Positions 18,767 through 29,156 of a DNA stretch of 64,000 nucleotides are shown here, piece after piece. The notes under the pieces are model-generated. The model had not been told where the DNA came from, did no database searches, and saw nothing but the letters and a program-made list of their open reading frames with translations. This stretch comes from Teredinibacter purpureus (GTDB lineage: Bacteria; Pseudomonadota; Gammaproteobacteria; Pseudomonadales; Cellvibrionaceae): contig NZ_CP060092.1 in NCBI RefSeq assembly GCF_014217335.1, positions 4,579,614 through 4,643,613 of the forward strand. Reading direction: 5' to 3'. The position numbers and the translations under genes were made by a program. The first letter of the stretch is position 1. Each line of letters opens with the position of its first letter.

Positions 18767-20245
18767 GGCACTGACACTATCGAACACCTGAAAAACTATC
18801 AGTTTATTGTTGAAATACTGGTTTACAGTATTGTTCTGGCTGCAGGTTTTTTTGCCGCAGTCATTGTCTGGATGTATATCAACGATAAATTACAAACCAA
18901 ACAGGCCATCCGTCATAACTTTCCGGTTATCGGCCGCCTGCGTTATGTGTTTTAGCATTGGGGGATATTTTTCCGCCAGTATTTTTTTGCCAATGATCGT
19001 GAAGAAATGCCGTTCAACCGTGCCCAACGTAACTGGGTTTATCGTGCCGCAAAAAATCTCGATTCCACGACCGCCTTTGGCTCAAGTCGTAATCTGTCCA
19101 TTCCGGGTACGGTGTTTTTTGCCAATGGGCTCTATCCCGTTCTGGAAAATGAAGCGATTGATACAACAGGGATTATTATTGGGCCCGACACACCTACCCC
19201 CTATTATTGTGAAAAATTTTTCCATATTTCTGCCATGAGTTATGGTGCCATCTCAGTGCCCGCCGTTAGAGCATTATCGCGTGGGGCAAAGATGGCTGGC
19301 ATTTGGCTTAACACGGGTGAAGGTGGACTATCATCGTATCATCTGGAAGGTGGTTGCGATTTAGTGTTTCAAATCGGCACCGGTAAATTTGGTGTGCGTG
19401 ATCATAACGGCGATTTTTCTGATTCAAAACTGAAAGAACTGGCAGACCATCCAACGATTAAAATGTTTGAAATCAAGCTCAGCCAAGGGGCAAAACCCGG
19501 CAAAGGCGGCATCTTACCCGCCATTAAAGTCACTGAAGAAATTGCCCGTATCAGAGGTATTGCGCCCGGAGAAGCCGCCATCAGTCCCAATCGTTTTCCC
19601 GAAATCGAGGGGCCTGATGATTTATTAACTATGATCGACCATGTACGAACAATTACCGGAAAGCCGACGGGCATTAAGTTATGCATAGGCAATCCTGTTG
19701 ACATGGAGTTATTGTGCGAGGCGATTATCAAAAGAGGCCAGGCAAGTGCACCGGATTTTATAACTATAGATAGTGGTGATGGCGGCACCGGAGCAGCACC
19801 GATGAGCTTGATCGATAATGTGGGTATGTTGGTTTACGAAAGTTTGCCGCAAGTCGTCGACATCCTTATTCGGCAAGGTTTACGTGAACGCATCAAAGTC
19901 ATTGCCAGCGGCAAGTTAATTAATCCTAGTGATGTCGCCTGGGCACTGTGTGCCGGAGCTGATTTTGTTAATAATGCGCGCGGCTTTATGTTTTCTCTGG
20001 GCTGTATTCAGGCGATGCAGTGCAATAAAAACACCTGCCCTACCGGCGTAACGACACACAATAAACGGCTTCAGGCAGGTTTAGACCCACTCGACAAGGC
20101 TCACCGTGTTAATCATTACGCCAACAACATGATAAAAGAAGTGACAACTATCGCTCATTCCTGCGGCGTTAAAGACCCACGACAACTAACGCGACAACAC
20201 ATACGTACTATTGCAGACAATGGGAAATCAATGGCTTTTGATTAA
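18767..20245 (+). pseudogene. Glutamate synthase-like FMN-binding protein with an in-frame amber stop
   Basis: The intact part (19007-20245, 412 residues) is the FMN-binding/synthase domain of the GltB-like family (PF01645). It has MSYGAISVPAVRALSRGA, GIDSGDGGTGAAP-like TIDSGDGGTGAAPMSLIDN, and an Fe-S motif C-x5-C-x4-C in CIQAMQCNKNTCPTGV. The same frame upstream encodes the N-terminal membrane segment typical of the family (IVLAAGFFAAVIVWMYINDK), but a TAG at 18953-18955 interrupts it (RLRYVF-stop-HWGIFFRQY), where Glu is expected (GAG to TAG). No normal start codon lies in the open frame after TAA 18764. Either it is a pseudogene or a truncated soluble product starts at 19007. Glutaminase and GltD parts are absent. 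Confidence 0.8.
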
Positions 20246-20298
20246 AAACATAGACCCTGTAATGCTTACAGCAATCCATACCCCCGAGGCAATTCACG

Positions 20299-22971
20299 AT
20301 GACTCGTTCAAAAAACTCTTTTAATACCCTCAACACATTGCAGGTTAACAACACTACATTCAGTTACTACGCAATCAATGGTGGTGAGTTAGCAACCCTG
20401 TCAGCCATTAACCGGCTACCGGTTTGCACAAAAATCTTATTGGAAAACCTGCTTCGCCATGAAGATGGACAAACTTGCAGCCGGGAAGATATACAAGCGC
20501 TGGCAGCCAGCGCCGGTCGCGGCAGCGATCAGGAAATAGCCTATCACCCAGCGCGCGTTTTGATGCAAGATTTTACCGGGGTGCCAGCCGTTGTCGATCT
20601 GGCCGCTATGCGCCATGCGCTGCTTGAGCAAGGGATAGACCCACAGAAAATCAATCCACTATCAAAGGTAGATTTGGTCATCGACCATTCGGTGAATATC
20701 GACAAATTTGCCACCGCAGATGCTTTTGGCGAAAACGTTGACATCGAAATGCAGCGTAACAGTGAGCGTTACCAATTTTTGAAATGGGGACAAGGTGCGT
20801 TTAATAACTTCAGTGTGGTACCGCCAGGCACAGGAATTTGCCATCAGGTTAACCTGGAGTATCTGGCCAAAACGGTGTGGACTGAACAGGACGGCGACCA
20901 ACTCATGGCCTACCCTGACACGCTGGTAGGTACCGATAGCCATACCACCATGATCAATGGGCTGGGTGTATTGGGCTGGGGGGTCGGTGGTATTGAGGCT
21001 GAAGCTGCCATGCTAGGACAGCCAATCCCCATGTTAATACCAGATGTCATTGGCTTTGAGCTGACCGGGCAACTAGCCGAGGGCATTACTGCCACCGATC
21101 TGGTACTGAGAATAGTGCAACTGCTGCGCGAACACGGGGTGGTGGGTAAGTTTGTTGAATTTTACGGCGCGGGGCTTGATCATTTGCCACTGGCCGAACG
21201 CGCGACCATTGCCAATATGGCGCCGGAATATGGCGCCACCTGCGGCTTGTTCCCCGTGGATAAGCAAACCCTGCATTATCTGCACTTAAGTGGCCGCGAC
21301 GAGGACAGTATTGCGCTGGTCGAAGCCTATTGCAAAGCACAGGGCTTATGGCGCGATGAAGATAGCCCAACACTGAATTTTGCTGACACGCTACACTTGG
21401 ATATGGCAACCGTCGAGGCGAACTTGGCCGGGCCGAAACGCCCTCAGGATCGTGTCACTGTGTCAGCACTGCACTCGGCGATGGATGGCTATATTGAACT
21501 GGAAGGCAAACTCGGCCAGCTCGACCAGGGTTTCCCGCTAGCGGACAGTGATCTGGAAATGCATCATGGTGATGTTGCCATTGCCGCGATCACCTCTTGC
21601 ACCAATACCTCTAATCCCGCCGTCATGCTTGGCGCCGGGTTGTTGGCCAAAAAAGCGCTCGCCAAAGGTTTGCAGAGAAAACCCTGGGTTAAATCATCCT
21701 TAGCCCCCGGCTCAAAAGTCGTTACCGACTACCTGCTAAAAGCCGGTGTACAAGCATCGTTGGATGCGCTGGGATTTAACCTGGTGGGTTATGGCTGCAC
21801 CACCTGCATCGGTAATTCAGGGCCATTATCCAAAGCGGTAGAGGATACGATACAGGCTAACGATCTGATCGTTTCATCCGTATTGTCGGGCAACCGAAAT
21901 TTTGAAGGCCGGATTCACCCACTGGTCAAAGCAAACTGGCTAGCCTCACCGCCACTGGTTGTCGCCTATGCTTTGGCGGGCACCACCCGCATTGACTTAA
22001 GCCGCCAGCCGATCGGTAATGACAGGGACGGTCAACCGGTTTATCTTCGCGATATTTGGCCCAGTAATGCAGAGATAGCCGAGCTAATGCAATCCATCAC
22101 CAGCGACATGTTTAAAAAACAGTACAGTGCGGTTTTTCAGGGTGACGCCGCCTGGCGAGCTATCGATAGTGGTAATGACGCGGCCTATACCTTTATGCCT
22201 AACTCCACTTATATCCGCCTGCCCCCCTTCTTTGAAGAACAATATCAAGGCAACCAAAGCAACATCCTAGGCGCACCCATGCTAGCGATGCTGGGCGACT
22301 CTATTACCACCGACCACATATCCCCCGCCGGAGCCATCCCGGCGGACAGCCCGGCTGCTCAGTATTTGATGGAGAACGGCGTGGCTAAACCTGACTTTAA
22401 TTCCTACGGTTCCCGGCGTGGTAATCACGAAGTCATGATGCGTGGCACTTTTGGCAACATTCGTATTCGCAATGAAATGACCCCGAAACTGGAAGGCGGT
22501 TATACACGACTTTCCGGCAGTACCGATGCTCTGCCAATTTACGATGCAGCCATGCACTACCTATCCAAGGCAACGGCAACCGTCATCGTTGCCGGTAAGG
22601 AATACGGCACCGGTTCCAGCCGCGACTGGGCGGCTAAAGGTACATTACTGCTCGGAGTAAAGGCTGTTATTGTAGAAAGTTTTGAGCGTATTCACCGCTC
22701 TAATCTTGTCGGAATGGGTGTATTACCCTTGCAGTTTTTACCGGGTGACAATCGAAAAACGCTGGCACTCACCGGCGATGAACATATCGACATTCTCGGT
22801 CTGGATCAAGCACTGCAACCCAAGCAGCATCTGACTGCCTTGATTCATTATCCGTCCGGTGAACAGCGTCAAATCACGCTGCAATCGCGCATCGATACCG
22901 CTGTGGAAATAGAATACTACCGCGCGGGTGGAGTCCTCAGGTATGTCCTCAACCGAATTGTTAACAATTAA
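20299..22971 (+). CDS. acnA: Aconitate hydratase A
   Basis: AcnA interconverts citrate and isocitrate in the TCA cycle and is the stress-stable aconitase in many bacteria. The 890 residues match the family (E. coli 891). The [4Fe-4S] ligands are in AITSCTNTSNP (about 432-442) and GYGCTTCIGNSGPL (about 495-508). The swivel domain near the C terminus has GSSRDWAAKGTLLLGVKAV and SFERIHRSNLVGMGVLPL. It begins a pair with fumC 14 bases downstream and follows the GltB-like gene. Aconitase and fumarase together would push carbon toward 2-oxoglutarate and oxaloacetate, hence glutamate (inference). Confidence 0.95.
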   Translation: MTRSKNSFNTLNTLQVNNTTFSYYAINGGELATLSAINRLPVCTKILLENLLRHEDGQTCSREDIQALAASAGRGSDQEIAYHPARVLMQDFTGVPAVVDLAAMRHALLEQGIDPQKINPLSKVDLVIDHSVNIDKFATADAFGENVDIEMQRNSERYQFLKWGQGAFNNFSVVPPGTGICHQVNLEYLAKTVWTEQDGDQLMAYPDTLVGTDSHTTMINGLGVLGWGVGGIEAEAAMLGQPIPMLIPDVIGFELTGQLAEGITATDLVLRIVQLLREHGVVGKFVEFYGAGLDHLPLAERATIANMAPEYGATCGLFPVDKQTLHYLHLSGRDEDSIALVEAYCKAQGLWRDEDSPTLNFADTLHLDMATVEANLAGPKRPQDRVTVSALHSAMDGYIELEGKLGQLDQGFPLADSDLEMHHGDVAIAAITSCTNTSNPAVMLGAGLLAKKALAKGLQRKPWVKSSLAPGSKVVTDYLLKAGVQASLDALGFNLVGYGCTTCIGNSGPLSKAVEDTIQANDLIVSSVLSGNRNFEGRIHPLVKANWLASPPLVVAYALAGTTRIDLSRQPIGNDRDGQPVYLRDIWPSNAEIAELMQSITSDMFKKQYSAVFQGDAAWRAIDSGNDAAYTFMPNSTYIRLPPFFEEQYQGNQSNILGAPMLAMLGDSITTDHISPAGAIPADSPAAQYLMENGVAKPDFNSYGSRRGNHEVMMRGTFGNIRIRNEMTPKLEGGYTRLSGSTDALPIYDAAMHYLSKATATVIVAGKEYGTGSSRDWAAKGTLLLGVKAVIVESFERIHRSNLVGMGVLPLQFLPGDNRKTLALTGDEHIDILGLDQALQPKQHLTALIHYPSGEQRQITLQSRIDTAVEIEYYRAGGVLRYVLNRIVNN

Positions 22972-22985
22972 CAGGAGCGAGTGTC

Positions 22986-24353
22986 ATGGCCCAAAACACC
23001 CGGATTGAAAAAGACAGTTTGGGCGAAATCCCTGTTCCTGAACAGGCACTGTACGGTGCACAAACCCAACGAGCCATTAACAATTTCACCCTTAGTGGCA
23101 TTCCCATGCCAAGGGATTTTATTCGCAGTCTGGGGTTGATCAAAGCAGCGGCGGCCAAAACCAATAATGAACTGGGCGAACTCGATACTGATATAGCCGA
23201 GGCCATCAGTGCTGCCGCGCTTGATATTACCGAGGGTAAGTATGCGGATCAATTCCCAGTGGACGTATTTCAAACCGGCTCCGGCACCAGCAGCAATATG
23301 AACATCAATGAAGTCATTGCTACATTGGCCAGCAAGGTACTAAAGCGCCAGGTACACCCCAACGACCACGTCAATTGCAGCCAAAGCAGTAACGACGTCA
23401 TCCCCACCGCCATCCATATCAGCGCCAGCCTGGCTCTGCATCAGCAATTAATACCCGCGCTGCATCAGCTAACTAACGCCATTGCCAAACGTGAAAGTGA
23501 GCTGACAGGGCAGGTCAAAACGGGGCGCACTCATTTAATGGATGCTATGCCTTTGACCTTCACTCAGGAGTTATCAGCCTGGCGCGCACAACTGCAACTT
23601 GCAGAGCAACGCCTTAATGATACTCAGCAACGTCTTCGTCAACTGGCACAGGGCGGCACCGCTGTGGGTACCGGGATCAATGCACCTAAGAGTTTCTCTG
23701 AGGTATTTATAAAACATTTATCTGTACTCACCTCACTTCAATTTGAACCTGCCAATAATTTATTTGCCGCGATAAGTAGTCAGGACACAGCGGTAGAATT
23801 GTCCGGTCAGCTCAAAACCCTAGCGGTAACCTTGATGAAAATCGCTAACGATTTACGTTGGATGAATAGCGGCCCCTTGGCGGGTTTAGGTGAAATCAGT
23901 CTTAAGGCCCTACAACCCGGCAGCAGTATTATGCCGGGAAAAGTTAATCCAGTGATACCCGAAGCTGTTGCGATGGCGGCAGCACAAGTCATTGGCAATG
24001 ACACAACGGTAACGATCGCCGGTCAATCGGGAAATTTTCAGCTCAATGTGATGTTACCGGTGATTGTCTTTAATCTGCTGCAAAGTATTCAGCTACTGGC
24101 AAACAGTTGTAGCTGCCTGGCAACAACAGCGATTGCAGACTTCGTGGTCAACGAAACAGCCACTGAAAAACATCTGGCACGCAACCCTGTGCTCATTACC
24201 GCACTAAATCGGGAAATAGGTTACAGTCAGGCCTCCGAAATTGCCAAGCGCGCTTATCACGACAATCGCTCCATATTAGAGGTCGCTATAGAAATGACCG
24301 ACATTGATGAAGATCGGCTCCAGCAATTACTCGATCCGAAAAACCTAGTATAA
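22986..24353 (+). CDS. fumC: Fumarate hydratase class II
   Basis: FumC is the iron-independent, oxidation-resistant fumarase. The 455 residues include the superfamily signature GSSIMPGKVNPVIPEAV at about 313-329 and the active-site blocks GSGTSSNMNINEVIA, NCSQSSNDVIPTAIH and TGRTHLMDAMPLTF. It follows acnA after 14 bases with a GGAG ribosome-binding site, so the two are co-transcribed. A second TCA gene in the island strengthens the reading that the cargo has a small metabolic module, of oxidative-stress-tolerant type for fumarase. Confidence 0.95.
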   Translation: MAQNTRIEKDSLGEIPVPEQALYGAQTQRAINNFTLSGIPMPRDFIRSLGLIKAAAAKTNNELGELDTDIAEAISAAALDITEGKYADQFPVDVFQTGSGTSSNMNINEVIATLASKVLKRQVHPNDHVNCSQSSNDVIPTAIHISASLALHQQLIPALHQLTNAIAKRESELTGQVKTGRTHLMDAMPLTFTQELSAWRAQLQLAEQRLNDTQQRLRQLAQGGTAVGTGINAPKSFSEVFIKHLSVLTSLQFEPANNLFAAISSQDTAVELSGQLKTLAVTLMKIANDLRWMNSGPLAGLGEISLKALQPGSSIMPGKVNPVIPEAVAMAAAQVIGNDTTVTIAGQSGNFQLNVMLPVIVFNLLQSIQLLANSCSCLATTAIADFVVNETATEKHLARNPVLITALNREIGYSQASEIAKRAYHDNRSILEVAIEMTDIDEDRLQQLLDPKNLV

Positions 24354-24423
24354 AATCCGTGTAATAAGACTGTATTCAACCAAGTTTGCCCTCGGTGATT
24401 CGTACACAATAAGGAAAAAGACA

Positions 24424-25392
24424 ATGCCTGACTCTGCACTTATTTTTGCAAAAGAACTAGATGGCAATGGTGGTGCTATCGAGCACACAGATCTCGAGAA
24501 AATCAGCCAATCTAATCACCCCTTGTGGTTTCATTTTGACGCCAATCATCCAGATTCCGAAAGCACTGTCCACCACACATTTCCAGATATTGACGAATAC
24601 AGCGTGCGTGCCATTTTCGATCAAGACGCCAGGCCCCGTATGCTCGAGCTAGAAAATGGAGTGCTTATTATTTTGCGTGGTATCAACCACAATGAAGGTG
24701 GCCAAGCGGAGGATATGGTCGCCGTTCGGCTATGGATTACTGAGACTCGAATCATCAGCCTGCGCTATCGAAAATCCAAAGCCGTAATGGAAGTAGCTGA
24801 TAGCTTCAATCAAAAACATGGGCCGAAAACCATCGGCGACACTTTCGCCGCTATCAGCTCAAGATTATTTAATTATATAGAAAACGGAATTGACAAGCTG
24901 GATGAAAAAATTGGTCTGCTGGAATCGCGGATACTGGACAAACCTGATCGTCAACTGCGCCACGACATTTCCGAGATTAGAAAATCAGCGATATTGTTAC
25001 GTCGTTATATCGCACCACAAAAAGAGGCCATTAACCAACTACGCTATGCCGAAGTTGTCTGGCTAACCGGCAAGAACCTACGTCGCCTTCAGGAAGCTCA
25101 GGATATTCTAATGCGAGGCATCGAAGAACTGGATGCTATTAGGGAACGCTCACAAGTGGTCAAAGATGAGCTGGTAAACGCATTGTCTGACCAACTCAAT
25201 CGCAACTTATATGTGCTATCGGTGATTACCGCTGTTTTTTTACCGCTGGGGTTTTTAACCGGTTTATTCGGCATTAATATCGGTGGTATGCCCGGCGTAG
25301 ATAACAACATAGCTTTTTCATATTTTGTGGCTAGTTTAGTGACGGTCGTTATTATTCAAGTAATTTTATTTAAATTTTTTAAGTGGTTTTAA
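24424..25392 (+). CDS. zntB: ZntB/CorA-family divalent cation transporter
   Basis: The 322-residue protein has the CorA/ZntB plan: a large cytoplasmic N-terminal domain, a long stalk helix (about 205-265) and two C-terminal membrane helices. The loop signature is GLFGINIGGMPG, that is the GxN motif in its ZntB form (GIN-GG-P) instead of GMN. ZntB proteins transport zinc, with proton coupling in characterised members. It follows fumC by 70 bases with AAGGAAAAAG upstream of the ATG. A decayed copy of the C-terminal end lies at 31518-31700. Confidence 0.9.
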   Translation: MPDSALIFAKELDGNGGAIEHTDLEKISQSNHPLWFHFDANHPDSESTVHHTFPDIDEYSVRAIFDQDARPRMLELENGVLIILRGINHNEGGQAEDMVAVRLWITETRIISLRYRKSKAVMEVADSFNQKHGPKTIGDTFAAISSRLFNYIENGIDKLDEKIGLLESRILDKPDRQLRHDISEIRKSAILLRRYIAPQKEAINQLRYAEVVWLTGKNLRRLQEAQDILMRGIEELDAIRERSQVVKDELVNALSDQLNRNLYVLSVITAVFLPLGFLTGLFGINIGGMPGVDNNIAFSYFVASLVTVVIIQVILFKFFKWF

Positions 25393-25434
25393 ACACCCCG
25401 ATCAGAAAACAGTTATGAATAAAAAAGGATACCT

Positions 25435-26310
25435 ATGTCAGATGTTAAAGCACTCATTCTAGATATACTAAATACGACTCTATTTACATTGAGCGATACC
25501 TCCGTAACGGTTAGCAAATTATTGCTTCTTCCGCTCTTACTCTTATTGGGTTTTCTCACACTAAGATGGTTATCTCGTAAAATAGTCAAGCAATTGGAAG
25601 CCAGACATGTCAATGCCGATGTTATTCATTTGGTGAGAAGAATTCTCTTTGTTTTGACACTCATCATTCTGGTTATCACCACACTCGATATTTTCAATAT
25701 ACCCTTAACGGCATTTGCGTTTATATCAGGCGCGGTGGCTATTGGCGTAGGTTTTGGCGCGCAAAATATCATTAATAATTTTATTAGTGGTTGGATACTA
25801 ATGTGGGAGCGGCCAATTAAGATAGGTGATTTCTTGGAGATTGGTGATACCGCCAAAGGTACAGTAGAGTCAATCAACACCCGCTCTACACGCATTCGCC
25901 GAGTCGATGGCGTTCATCTTTTAGTCCCCAACAGTCATCTATTGGAAAATGCCGTCGTCAACTGGACATTAATTGATCGACTATCTCGCACCTCAGTTAA
26001 AGTGGGTGTTGCCTATGGCTCACCGGTAAAAAAGGTCGCTGAATTAATCAGGCAGGCGATAGATGAAAATACTCAAATTCTACGCGAACCAGAACCGCTA
26101 GTTATCTTTGATGACTTTGGCGACAACGCATTGATGTTTGATAGCTCATTCTGGATGAATGCTAGCAGTGAAAGAGATTTACGGGTTATTCGTAGTGATA
26201 TTCGATTTCGCATTGAAGAGCTTTTTCGTGAGCATGATATTGTTATTGCTTTTCCACAGAGGGATATCCATCTCGACGGAACAGTGAACATTAAGTCGTG
26301 CACTGAATAG
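25435..26310 (+). CDS. MscS-family mechanosensitive channel (copy 1)
   Basis: Small-conductance mechanosensitive channel that releases solutes on hypo-osmotic shock. The 291 residues have hydrophobic segments at about 25-45, 64-82 and 86-120. The pore helix is GVGFGAQNIINNFISGWIL (about 104-122), followed by the MscS beta domain (GDFLEIGDTAKGTVESINT, VPNSHLLENAVVNWT) and the alpha-beta C-terminal domain. It is the last gene of the long plus-strand group, 42 bases after zntB, and converges with the potassium channel gene. Confidence 0.92.
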   Translation: MSDVKALILDILNTTLFTLSDTSVTVSKLLLLPLLLLLGFLTLRWLSRKIVKQLEARHVNADVIHLVRRILFVLTLIILVITTLDIFNIPLTAFAFISGAVAIGVGFGAQNIINNFISGWILMWERPIKIGDFLEIGDTAKGTVESINTRSTRIRRVDGVHLLVPNSHLLENAVVNWTLIDRLSRTSVKVGVAYGSPVKKVAELIRQAIDENTQILREPEPLVIFDDFGDNALMFDSSFWMNASSERDLRVIRSDIRFRIEELFREHDIVIAFPQRDIHLDGTVNIKSCTE

Positions 26311-26588
26311 CCCATTAATGGGTATTGAACGTTAACGCCGCGATGAGGAGCACTTCATCCAGATAATAACCCTGCTTACTCATACGCGTCCAACAATTCC
26401 GTTCCCCTAAAGTTGCACCTCTTTATAAAACAGGTAGTGTTTCTGTGCATCGTCACTGCGGGTAAAAACATTGCTTGAGGCTAAAACTCTATACCCTCGG
26501 ATATCAAACTGATCATTGGATAGAGTGTGGAATTCAAAGATTTGAGCAATTTATTGCGGAATAAACTAACTACGAAGGTGCTGCAGGC

Positions 26589-28319
26589 CTATTCGGATTC
26601 AGAATTAAAGCGTCTGAGGAACTCAGCTTCACCTGCCGGGGTGCCAATTAACACAACCTCCCCGCCTTCTGGTAAAATAGAATCCGGTCCCGGATTAGTC
26701 ATAGTCTTATCATCCAGATCGATACCAATCACACTGCAGTGGGTCATTTGTCGAAAGTTCGATTCAGCCAATGTTTTTCCTGCCAGCGTTTTCGGTACCT
26801 GAACTTTAAACACATCTAAGCCTTCAGCAATCATCAGCAAGTCACTGCGTTGCAGAAAATTAAAGAGTGCGTTTGCACCCATCGATGCATAGGACAGCGC
26901 AATATCACATCCCGCACGATGCAGTGCCGCCAGATTGCGCTCGAAAGTGGCTCGGCTAATAATCTGTATGTCGGGTCGCAGTAGTCGACAGAAAATGGTT
27001 AGGTAGATATTGGTTTCATCATCCCTGGGGGTAATGATGACGGTTTGTGCGTTTTTTATGCCCGCTTTTTCCAGTACCATCTTATCAGCGCCCGAACCAA
27101 TAATAGTCTTGTCGCTGTCCATAACACGTTCTTCAATCAATTCAACGATGCGATAGTCCATACCACGTCGTTGCAGTGCTGCTGCGGTTGATCTGCCCAC
27201 ACGGCCTCCGCCGATAATGATGACAGGGTTTGGTTCAGTCGCTGCTTGCTCCGCTTGAAAACTGGCATTGAACTCCTTGAACTGATCCGCAGAGCCCGCT
27301 ATAACCAGTAAGGTATCTTCTTCGATGATACTTTCAGGTTGCGCAATTTCAAATGTTCCTCGCGCCCAGTAGCCAATAATGCTGATGCTGGTTATCGTTT
27401 GGGCTTCCAGATACCCCTTTCCAACAAGGGTCGTACGCGTTGAATCAACCTCCGCAATCAGCAGGTCATCAATCCTGCCGATGATATGTGGAAACTTCGA
27501 ACTACCCGCAATTCTGCGGCTCAGTGCCTCTGCCATTAGCTTTGTAAGTTCAAGCACCTGGCTGCACCCTGCCAGTTTCAGTACCTCTACAGCCGCCTCT
27601 TCTCTTGCGGTCGCTATCACCGGTGTTGAATCCGTCACCCCGCGTATCGTAAAAACGACAGAAGTATTCACGATATCGTCGCGTGTTGTTGCTACCATCG
27701 CCGCTTCTTCAACACGGGCCTGAACCCATGTGTCAGGGTCATTTAACTCACCGAACATCGCATTGATGCCATCGTCAATCAGATTAATCACCTGGTCGAG
27801 TTCTTGAAGGACAACAATATAGGAGTAATTGAAATGCTCTAGTTTATCTATTAGCGCACGTGCTACCGGGCTGTAGAACGTTAGAATCACATGATCGCTC
27901 ATCTGTGCTGAAACACTTCGATGAATCTGATTGGCTGCGCGGGCTTTCATCCAAGGCTCATAAAACATTTCGATAAAAGTAAAAGGCAAAATAATCAGCA
28001 GAAAGATCATGCCTGATAGCAGTACGATGATAGAAAACACTCGACCAATGTCACTCACAAAACTGATGTCACCGTAGCCTAGCGTAGACATCGTTGACAG
28101 CGTCCAGTAAAGACCGGAGATCATTGAATGCTGCTGCCCCTCATAGGCCATCAGCAACTGGAAAATAACAGCGTATCCAGAGATTAAGCCCGTCAGAATT
28201 AATATAAAACGCAAAAATTGTTTCACATCACGCCGCCTGATCAGCTTCTTCAAACGAGATGACAGCAACTCACATTTGACACTAATCCAAGTGTTTACTG
28301 AATGTTTATTTTCTGACAT
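26589..28319 (-). CDS. Potassium channel with two TrkA/RCK domains
   Basis: Two-helix potassium channel with a C-terminal regulatory region. The pore lies between helices at about 37-57 and 88-112, with selectivity filter TLGYGDI near residue 79. Two TrkA-N/TrkA-C units follow. The first Rossmann domain (VILTFYSPVARALID) lacks the glycine-rich motif, whereas the second (VIIIGGGRVGRSTAAAL, about 366-382) keeps it, so nucleotide sensing is probably confined to the second. Length 576. It is the promoter-distal end of the minus-strand group or a separate unit, since 250 bases separate it from the BON gene. Its 3' end converges on the MscS gene with 278 bases between. Confidence 0.9.
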   Translation of the reverse strand: MSENKHSVNTWISVKCELLSSRLKKLIRRRDVKQFLRFILILTGLISGYAVIFQLLMAYEGQQHSMISGLYWTLSTMSTLGYGDISFVSDIGRVFSIIVLLSGMIFLLIILPFTFIEMFYEPWMKARAANQIHRSVSAQMSDHVILTFYSPVARALIDKLEHFNYSYIVVLQELDQVINLIDDGINAMFGELNDPDTWVQARVEEAAMVATTRDDIVNTSVVFTIRGVTDSTPVIATAREEAAVEVLKLAGCSQVLELTKLMAEALSRRIAGSSKFPHIIGRIDDLLIAEVDSTRTTLVGKGYLEAQTITSISIIGYWARGTFEIAQPESIIEEDTLLVIAGSADQFKEFNASFQAEQAATEPNPVIIIGGGRVGRSTAAALQRRGMDYRIVELIEERVMDSDKTIIGSGADKMVLEKAGIKNAQTVIITPRDDETNIYLTIFCRLLRPDIQIISRATFERNLAALHRAGCDIALSYASMGANALFNFLQRSDLLMIAEGLDVFKVQVPKTLAGKTLAESNFRQMTHCSVIGIDLDDKTMTNPGPDSILPEGGEVVLIGTPAGEAEFLRRFNSESE

Positions 28320-28569
28320 TACATTTCCACACGGAGGAGAATAGCTTAATTATCAGCACTACTGACATCCATTTTTACCGTTTGACTTTTTAATCGGGTA
28401 GGACACCAGGCATTATTCTCATCGACGTTTTCCTGGCAACGAAAATGCATTGCCTAAAAAACTACGTCTTGGTAAAAAATCAGTAATACTAATAAATAGG
28501 GTGTTTGAACTAATGATTCATACATGATAGCTGACTACTTAAAGTAAATTTCTGATACTTTTTTGATGT

Positions 28570-29097
28570 CTATTTTTGCTGCCTGAGTTTGATTTCTATA
28601 GTCGAAGCAACGGATATTACACCCTCTGTATTGTAAGCGAGAACAATAGCACGGCCGATAAATCCTGGTGGAAGACGACCCCCTGATAATGATACTTTGC
28701 CATTACGGGATTGCACTTTGATAACACTTCTGGCCAACACTGGATCATTAGCATAGCCTTGTACTATTTTTACGCGAATACTCTCATCACTTATAGCGGC
28801 TTCGACAGCCTTACTCGCTTTTTTCTTCGTCCGTATAACACGACCATTGCGGGTCATTTCGTCTTCGACAAAAATAGGCGATAAATCTAGCATTAACGCA
28901 GTCGCAGCGGATAGATTAACACTATCATTAGCGTCTTTTTTGTGTGCCGGCTCTACTGCAGTTGCATCACCACTATTCTCATAGCCGCTATACAAATTAT
29001 ATTTTATGGCGATAAATACGGTTAATCCAATACCAACAACAGCGCCCAATAAAAAAGTGTAAGCCAAGGATTTAAATGATGTCCGATTATTCTCCAT
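28570..29097 (-). CDS. Membrane-anchored BON-domain-like protein
   Basis: The ATG at 29097 is preferred over the TTG at 29160 because GAGGAG lies about 9 bases before it; the longer frame would overlap the sigma-factor stop. The 175-residue product has one membrane helix (about 10-29, YTFLLGAVVGIGLTVFIAI), then a periplasmic part. It ends in a BON-like fold (DESIRVKIVQGYANDPVL, VIKVQSRNGKVSLSGG). BON domains bind phospholipid or envelope structures, as in OsmY. Lying just after an ECF sigma gene, it is a candidate for its regulator or target, but it shows no zinc-finger anti-sigma motif. Confidence 0.65.
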   Translation of the reverse strand: MENNRTSFKSLAYTFLLGAVVGIGLTVFIAIKYNLYSGYENSGDATAVEPAHKKDANDSVNLSAATALMLDLSPIFVEDEMTRNGRVIRTKKKASKAVEAAISDESIRVKIVQGYANDPVLARSVIKVQSRNGKVSLSGGRLPPGFIGRAIVLAYNTEGVISVASTIEIKLRQQK

Positions 29098-29156
29098 GGA
29101 TATAATCTCCTCACTTTGGTTCATTGACTGACCAATCGTGTTTGTCTGTTTAGCAC

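Noticed and set aside
26308..26325. CCCATTAATGGG palindrome after the MscS gene as a terminator
   Set aside because: The stem is short and lacks a following T run, so it is not a convincing terminator.
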